From contig JAMOPX010000061.1 in the NCBI GenBank assembly GCA_027064285.1, positions 1-18,780 of the forward strand: DNA of 18,780 bases, given 5' to 3'. The notes under the pieces are model-generated. The model was not told the DNA's origin and did not search any database. It was given only the letters and a program-made list of their open reading frames with translations. The first letter of the stretch is position 1. The number at the start of each line of letters is the position of its first letter. This document shows positions 14,333 to 18,780 of this stretch, piece by piece. Source of the stretch: Desulfobacterales bacterium (GTDB taxonomy: Bacteria; Desulfobacterota; DSM-4660; Desulfatiglandales; JALVZP01). A program made the position numbers and the translations under genes.

Positions 14333-14697
14333 AGTCCAACTGCTTTAACATACCTCCATTTCAAATCAGCCAGCACACTATCTAAAAACTTCTCTTCCTC
14401 TTCTGTAAGATTTCCTTTTGTCTTCTCTTTTAGCATAGAGATAGTATCTATGGTGTGCTTTGCAAGCTCCAGATCTTTTATCTTCTTGTTAGTCCCTGGA
14501 TCAGGGACCTCTCCTAAGTAAATCATAGCAGAAGAACTAAGACTGAATATAAGACCATTGAAACTTACTTCTGGAAGAGGAACTTTAGTAGTTTGTTGCT
14601 TTTTAGATTCATCTTTAGATTCATCTGTATTCCTCTTTTTATCTTCCTTTCCGGCAAAGAATCTTTTATCCTTAATGACAAAGCCCTTTTCCTCCAT
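14329..14697 (-). CDS. DUF1844 family protein (122 aa)
   Basis: The function is unknown. The N-terminal 45 residues are charged and low-complexity (KEDKKRNTDESKDESKK), likely disordered. The conserved domain (about 45-122) has PEVSFNGLIFSLSSSAMIYLGEVPDP, KKIKDLELAKHTIDTISMLKEKTKGNLTEEEE and a C-terminal WRYVKA, which match DUF1844 as found beside ispE in deltaproteobacteria. A strong AGGAGGTG lies about 6 bases before the ATG. It sits 10 bases behind serA and is coupled to ispE. No membrane segment is convincing, although the LIFSLSSSAMIYL stretch is hydrophobic. Confidence 0.85.
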   Translation of the reverse strand: MEEKGFVIKDKRFFAGKEDKKRNTDESKDESKKQQTTKVPLPEVSFNGLIFSLSSSAMIYLGEVPDPGTNKKIKDLELAKHTIDTISMLKEKTKGNLTEEEEKFLDSVLADLKWRYVKAVGL

Positions 14698-14707
14698 ATA
14701 GCACCTC

Positions 14708-16288
14708 CTATAATTCTATCCTTTTTACAGAAAACACATTCTCTTGGGCCTGCAATTCTTCAAGGACCTTGTCATCTACTGGAATATCTGTGCTAAGCAA
14801 AATAACATTCTGCTGTTTTTTTGACTCCTGTCCCACTTGCATTCTGTTTATATTTATATGGTTTTTCCCCAAGATTGTTCCTATCATGCCTATCACACCA
14901 GGCTTATCAAAATTATATATAAGAAGATTATGGCCTTCCGGGATTGCTTCTAAATAGAAATCATTTATTCGCACAAGTCTTGGTCTGTCTTTTCCAAATA
15001 TGGTACCAGCTACGATATTTTCTGCTTCTATAGTTTTTGTGGCAGTGGTTATAAGAGTGGCGAAATCTTCAGATGTACTGCTTCTGGATTCTGTCACTTT
15101 TATTCCTCTCTCTTGAGCAATAAAAGGCGCATTTACAAAGTTCACATCATCTTTAAGTACTGGTGTTAAAAGTCCTTTTAGAAAAGCTGTTGTAAGAGGT
15201 GCAAGATCATATTCTGTAATAGCTCCTGCATAATCTATTTTTATCTCTGCAATAGGAGCATCTGCCAGTTGAGCCTGCATAAGCCCCATTTTTTCCATAA
15301 GTGTTACATAAGGTTTTAATATATTCATAAGTTCTGCACTTATACTCGGCACATTTACTGCATTTTTTACTGTGCCATGCAATAAGTACAAAACCACCTG
15401 ATTTGCTATATCTACTGCTACCTTTTCCTGCGCCTCTATTGTGGATGCACCCAAGTGTGGAGTACATATAAAGTTATCTAACTCCATCAAAGGAATTTTG
15501 CCCGGTGGTTCCTGACTGAATACATCTAATGCTGCACCTGCAAGATGTCCAGATACTAATGCTTCATAGAGGTCCTCTTCATTTACAATTCCTCCTCTGG
15601 CACAGTTTATCAACATTGCTCCTTTTTTCATCATGCGGAAGGTATCTTTGTTAAACATATTTATAGTCTCTTTTGTCTTAGGAGTATGTATAGTAATATA
15701 ATCAGCTTTTTTTAAAAGCTCCTCAAAAGAAACAGGTTCCATATCTAATTTCTCTATCATATCCGGCTTTATGTATGGATCATAAACTATTACTTTCATT
15801 TTCAAGCCTTTTGCTCTGTCTGCAACGATCCTGCCTATTTGTCCAAATCCGATCACTCCAAGGGTCTTATTAAAAAGTTCTCTGCCCTGAAATTTTTTCT
15901 TTTCCCATTTTCCTGCTTTAAGAGATGCTGTTGCTTGAGGGATATTTCTGGACAACGCCATCATCATAGCTATGGTATGCTCTGCTGTAGTAATAGCATT
16001 TCCCCCGGGAGTATTCATTACTACTATACCTTTTTGAGTCGCTGCATTTATATCCACGTTATCCAGACCAATGCCTGCTCTTCCTATGACTTTCAGCTTT
16101 TTAGCAGCAGATATAATATCTGCATCCACTTTTGTAGCACTTCTGATAATCAGAGCATCGTATTCTCCAATAATATTCTTCAGCTCTTCATGGCTAAGAC
16201 CTACTTTAACATCTACCTCTATTCCTGGAGTTTGCTCTAAGATCTTGACCCCTGCTTCTGCTATGTTATCACTTACTAATACCTTCAT
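14708..16288 (-). CDS. serA: D-3-phosphoglycerate dehydrogenase, long form with ACT domain
   Basis: This is the first step of serine synthesis, oxidising 3-phosphoglycerate with NAD+. The catalytic part (1-315) has the NAD loop GFGQIGR (147-153) followed by Asp170, and CARGGIVNEEDL with Arg231, Glu260 and His278 (TPHLGAST). An allosteric substrate-binding domain follows (about 320-450), with TEYDLAPLTTAFLKGLL and FVNAPFIAQERGI. The ACT domain closes it (about 453-526: NFDKPGVIGMIGTILGKNHININ), pointing to serine feedback control. The length of 526 aa is typical of type 1 enzymes. AAGGAGGGG precedes the ATG. Confidence 0.96.
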   Translation of the reverse strand: MKVLVSDNIAEAGVKILEQTPGIEVDVKVGLSHEELKNIIGEYDALIIRSATKVDADIISAAKKLKVIGRAGIGLDNVDINAATQKGIVVMNTPGGNAITTAEHTIAMMMALSRNIPQATASLKAGKWEKKKFQGRELFNKTLGVIGFGQIGRIVADRAKGLKMKVIVYDPYIKPDMIEKLDMEPVSFEELLKKADYITIHTPKTKETINMFNKDTFRMMKKGAMLINCARGGIVNEEDLYEALVSGHLAGAALDVFSQEPPGKIPLMELDNFICTPHLGASTIEAQEKVAVDIANQVVLYLLHGTVKNAVNVPSISAELMNILKPYVTLMEKMGLMQAQLADAPIAEIKIDYAGAITEYDLAPLTTAFLKGLLTPVLKDDVNFVNAPFIAQERGIKVTESRSSTSEDFATLITTATKTIEAENIVAGTIFGKDRPRLVRINDFYLEAIPEGHNLLIYNFDKPGVIGMIGTILGKNHININRMQVGQESKKQQNVILLSTDIPVDDKVLEELQAQENVFSVKRIEL

Positions 16289-16333
16289 AGCCCCTCCTTA
16301 TATTTAATTTTTATTTATTTTCATTTTTTTTCC

Positions 16334-17887
16334 TTATTCATAATATTGTCTTACAGACGGAAAAAGTGATCTATCTGTATGTGGTATAAATTTTGCTGCA
16401 CTGAATAACTGCATGAATTCTTGATTTACATTCAATTCAATATAGGTGATCATGTCTCTTATCCTTAACATCTCTCCATAATAATCCTTAGATTTAAAGA
16501 CCAAAGAAGCTCCTTTAATAGAAGTATTACCAAGTGCAACATAGGTATCTAAGGGCAGGTCAGGTATCATACCTATAGTAATAGCAGATTTTGGATCTAT
16601 ATAAGAACCAAAAGTGCCTGCAATGTAGAACTTTCCTATATCATTAAAGCTAAGATTCACCGTCTTAATTATAGTGGTTAATATAGTATACATTGCTGCT
16701 TTAGATCTTATTAAAGAATCTATATCTGGTTGTGATAAAGTGAGATCCTCTCCGGTACCTGACTCTTGCGCAGGAACAACTATAAAATACATTATTCCAT
16801 CTTTTTCCACAAGCCTATTTCCACATCTTTCAGGAACAAATTTTCCTCTTATATCTATTAAGCCTGCAATGAACATTTGCGCAACCAGATCAATAAGACC
16901 AGAGCCACATATACCAACAGGAGGAAGATTATCTATGGTATGATATTCTATTTTAAGAGTCTCTGGATCTATTCTTACTCTATCTATAACTCCTGGGCCA
17001 GCCATCATCCCAATATCAGCAACTCCTCCTTCAAGAGCAGGGCCAGCAGCACCTGCACAAGCTATAAGCCAATCCCCATTTCCAAGCACAACTTCTGCAT
17101 TTGTACCTACATCCACTAACATGCATATCTCCTCTCTTTGTCTTGCCATACCAGATGCCAATATGCCAGCTATAAGGTCTCCTCCGAAGTAGCTCCCCAC
17201 ATTTGGAAAAACGATCAGTATTGCTCGCTGATTTACTTTAAGGCCTATATCACTTGCTTTCAAAGGTAGTTCAAACTTATTTATTACCGGGATATACGGT
17301 TCTCTACATATCCAGTGTGGAGTAAGCCCCAAGAATAAATGGGTCATGCTTGTATTTCCAGCCACCGAGATACCCACAATCTTATCTAATGAGATATTAT
17401 GTTTATTACACAGCTCTTGTATATGATTGTTCATTTCATTTATAAGCATATCCTGGAGCTGCTTGAGTCCTTCTGGTTTAGATGCATAATGTATTCTTGT
17501 AAGGATATCTGCCCCTATCTCTGTTTGAGGATTCCGAAAGGTAATCTCGTCTATATTTTTTAGATCAGCTAATCGAATAAGACGCATTACAATAGTAGAG
17601 CTTCCTAAGTCTACCGCTATTCCATATATATCGCGAGCTTGTTCAGGATATACATCTATTAACTCAGATATATTATTGGCTTGAAATATACAAGCATATA
17701 TTTTATAATTATTATCTCTTAATTTATAAGGAAGTTCTCTTATAAGAGAAAGATCTACGTGCAGCAAATCAATTCCTAAATGCTTTTTTAGTGCCTTAAT
17801 AACCCTATCTGTATCGGCCGTATTATCCTTTAGCTCTGGAACTGATATCTCAGGTCTTACCAATCTTATAAGCCTCTCTTCTGTCAT
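16334..17887 (-). CDS. ASKHA-domain corrinoid-protein reactivase (RACE / DUF4445), without ferredoxin domain
   Basis: RACE proteins use ATP to return inactive Co(II) corrinoid proteins to Co(I). The linker region (about 10-85) reads like the family (LIRELPYKLR...). The ASKHA core starts at YGIAVDLGSSTIV, continues through TEIGADILTRI, SVAGNTSMTHLFLGL, LVDVGTNAEVVLGN and CAGAAGPALEGG, and ends with FYIAGTFGSYIDPKSAI. Usual family members carry an N-terminal [2Fe-2S] domain of about 90 residues, but here the protein begins directly at the linker. The start at ATG 17887 has GAGGAG 8 bases upstream, while GTG 17896 overlaps that site. The gene leads cluster B and lies 45 bases before serA. Substrate and electron partner are unknown. 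Confidence 0.85.
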   Translation of the reverse strand: MTEERLIRLVRPEISVPELKDNTADTDRVIKALKKHLGIDLLHVDLSLIRELPYKLRDNNYKIYACIFQANNISELIDVYPEQARDIYGIAVDLGSSTIVMRLIRLADLKNIDEITFRNPQTEIGADILTRIHYASKPEGLKQLQDMLINEMNNHIQELCNKHNISLDKIVGISVAGNTSMTHLFLGLTPHWICREPYIPVINKFELPLKASDIGLKVNQRAILIVFPNVGSYFGGDLIAGILASGMARQREEICMLVDVGTNAEVVLGNGDWLIACAGAAGPALEGGVADIGMMAGPGVIDRVRIDPETLKIEYHTIDNLPPVGICGSGLIDLVAQMFIAGLIDIRGKFVPERCGNRLVEKDGIMYFIVVPAQESGTGEDLTLSQPDIDSLIRSKAAMYTILTTIIKTVNLSFNDIGKFYIAGTFGSYIDPKSAITIGMIPDLPLDTYVALGNTSIKGASLVFKSKDYYGEMLRIRDMITYIELNVNQEFMQLFSAAKFIPHTDRSLFPSVRQYYE

Positions 17888-17921
17888 TTTAGCCACTCCT
17901 CATTTTGATTTGAGCAAATAT

Positions 17922-17950
17922 TCTATAATTTTTATAATCCAAAAAGGCAA
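17922..17950 (-). promoter_or_regulatory. Probable sigma70-type promoter for the reactivase gene and cluster B
   Basis: On the - strand TTGCCT (17950-17945) is followed after 17 bases by TATAGA (17927-17922), four matches of six in each box with ideal spacing. Initiation near 17915 would leave a leader of about 28 bases containing GAGGAG. It is the best candidate upstream of the gene, in a gap where a promoter is required. Confidence 0.4.
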
Positions 17951-17972
17951 GAATATTTGTGGCCTCATCCCC

Positions 17973-17997
17973 GGTAGATAAGTATAGAACTTATACC
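17973..17997. repeat. Imperfect inverted repeat upstream of the reactivase promoter
   Basis: GGTA-ga-TAAG (17973-17982) and CTTATACC (17990-17997) pair with a two-base bulge and a 7-base loop. No T-run follows on either strand, so it is not an intrinsic terminator. It lies upstream of the predicted -35 of the reactivase gene, where an operator could sit, but no protein is suggested by the sequence. Confidence 0.3.
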
Positions 17998-18072
17998 AAT
18001 ACCGATTATGCATTCTCCTTATAAATTTTCGATTGGGAAACTATCATACACCAACTTCTTGACCGGTAATAA

Positions 18073-18280
18073 GATTATATGCAAATCTCTCTAAAGGATT
18101 ATTTTAAACCAGTTCGGTATTACCAGTGGAAGTTTGAGTACTTAATGGAAAAAATGGAGCTAAAGGAGAAAACAAAACAGTGGATAGAATATTACAAGAG
18201 AAAGACCACATCAGTCTCTTGATTACAAAACACCTGATGAGGTCTAATATGACAAGGAATACAATAAAGTTGCAGTATGA
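18073..18280 (+). pseudogene. Decayed transposase remnant (rve-type C-terminus)
   Basis: Two frames together give ...KTKQWIEYY then RERPHQSLDYKTPDEV, stop, YDKEYNKVAV, stop. This is the familiar C-terminal signature of IS3/IS481-like DDE transposases (W-x-E-Y-Y-N-R-E-R-P-H-Q-(A/S)-L-D-Y-K-T-P-x-E-x-Y-Y). A two-base loss near 18196 shifts the frame, and a TAA at 18245-18247 replaces a Tyr codon. The upstream part (from 18073, with YFKPVRYYQWKFEYL) is open for about 40 codons but does not look like the normal preceding catalytic domain. It may be the transposase N-terminus joined by an internal deletion. The DDE residues are absent, so it is inactive. Confidence 0.7.
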
Positions 18281-18325
18281 ATAAAAAATAGGTAATTTAT
18301 TGTCCAAATATTGGGGAGCATCTCA

Positions 18326-18780
18326 ATGATGATGGATAATAGAAAGTCTATATTTATTCATGGATGGGAACGTTCAGGGACAACTTATATATGGAATGTT
18401 TTTAGACACGTATCTAATTATTATGCTTATAATGAACCTTTTCATGAAGAGTTTCTAAGATTAAGGGATCCTGAATTATTAAAGCACTCACATAAGTTAA
18501 CTAAAGATATAAACCATCCTTTTTTGACTCAATCATATTTTGCAGAATATATCCCACTTTCTACTAAGATAAGCAAGATATTTAAAAAGGAGTTTCCCTA
18601 TGATCTATATTTCTTGATGCCAGAAACTCAATGTGACAGCTTAAAAAAATATATTAATATGTTAATAAATTCCGCTCAAGGAAGGCCTGTTTTTAAATTT
18701 GTCAGATCTTTATTCAGGATTCGATGGTTAAAGAGAAACTTTAATTCGTTAAATATTCTTCTCTGGCGGAATCCAAGAGA
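18326..18780 (+). CDS. Sulfotransferase family protein, 5' part (cut by window edge)
   Basis: An open frame of 151 codons runs off the right edge. GGGGAG ends 7 bases before the first of three tandem ATG codons (18326, 18329, 18332). Near the N-terminus IFIHGWERSGTTYIWNVF is the 5'-phosphosulfate-binding loop of PAPS-dependent sulfotransferases (R-S-G-T-T). The last residues, NILLWRNPR, fit the 3'-phosphate-binding strand-turn (R-(D/N)-P-R). Between them is an AYNEPFHEEF segment like the substrate-side region of the family. Such enzymes transfer sulfate from PAPS to glycans, lipids or other acceptors. The acceptor cannot be inferred here. It sits beside a transposase remnant and on the opposite strand from cluster B, so it may belong to a cell-surface or accessory region. 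Confidence 0.8.
   Translation, partial: MMMDNRKSIFIHGWERSGTTYIWNVFRHVSNYYAYNEPFHEEFLRLRDPELLKHSHKLTKDINHPFLTQSYFAEYIPLSTKISKIFKKEFPYDLYFLMPETQCDSLKKYINMLINSAQGRPVFKFVRSLFRIRWLKRNFNSLNILLWRNPR

Noticed and set aside
16304..16324. Tiny frame M-K-I-N-K-N in the gap before serA, with GGA just upstream
   Set aside because: It has no Ser codons and no attenuator-type hairpins, and in a 45-base AT-rich gap such a frame is expected by chance.
18104..18307. Open frame of 67 codons on the - strand
   Set aside because: It is antisense to the transposase remnant, whose + strand translation gives a recognisable signature. Its composition is Phe/Leu/Ser rich like a shadow frame.
18260..18325. Possible -35/-10 pair (TTGCAG, TAATTT) ahead of the sulfotransferase gene
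   Set aside because: Only three of six matches in each box, within AT-rich sequence, which is not distinguishable from background.

Overview
The window reads as AT-rich chromosomal DNA of an anaerobic bacterium, most like a deltaproteobacterial or Desulfobacterota lineage and possibly thermophilic. The basis is the gene order DUF1844 - ispE - tRNA-Gln - prs - rplY - pth, a CarD-like regulator, a K+-dependent membrane pyrophosphatase, and two proteins tied to nickel/corrinoid C1 enzymes (a CooT-family protein and a corrinoid-protein reactivase). Genus and species cannot be fixed from sequence alone. Both tRNAs lack an encoded CCA.

Left edge (1-431): the tail of an upstream frame and a small winged-HTH/excisionase-like gene on the + strand. 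A strong, probably bidirectional hairpin terminator then separates them from a tRNA-Arg(TCT) on the - strand. The side facing the tRNA 3' end is a classic place for an integrated element, but no integrase or att repeat lies in the window.

Cluster A (431-2993, - strand): a 67-aa His-rich helical protein, a CooT-family protein, a Sir2 deacylase, a GAF/H-box protein with no kinase domain, and tRNA-Arg, packed with gaps of 8 bp or less, or overlapping. A two-domain universal stress protein is transcribed divergently from it (3143-4069, +).

Cluster B (4083-17887, - strand): about 13.8 kb of co-directional housekeeping genes. In transcription order these are a RACE-type ASKHA reactivase without a ferredoxin domain, serA, a DUF1844 protein, ispE, tRNA-Gln, prs, rplY, pth, hppA, a hairpin, carD, rluD, a perfect-consensus sigma70-type promoter whose -35 box contains the rluD stop codon, then rho, rpmE, prfA and prmC. 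prfA and prmC make up a release factor and the enzyme that methylates it. rplY, rpmE, pth and rluD all serve the ribosome or tRNA.

Right edge (17888-18780): a probable promoter for the reactivase gene, a decayed transposase fragment with a frameshift and a nonsense codon, and the 5' part of a sulfotransferase gene on the + strand that runs out of the window. This is the accessory-looking end.

No CRISPR array, intact insertion sequence, rRNA or recognised riboswitch was seen. The most unusual observations are the two genes that overlap the 5' ends of downstream same-strand tRNAs, the overlapped consensus promoter with a predicted 5'-terminal hairpin on the rho mRNA, and the compact Sir2/CooT/His-rich/GAF-H-box cluster.
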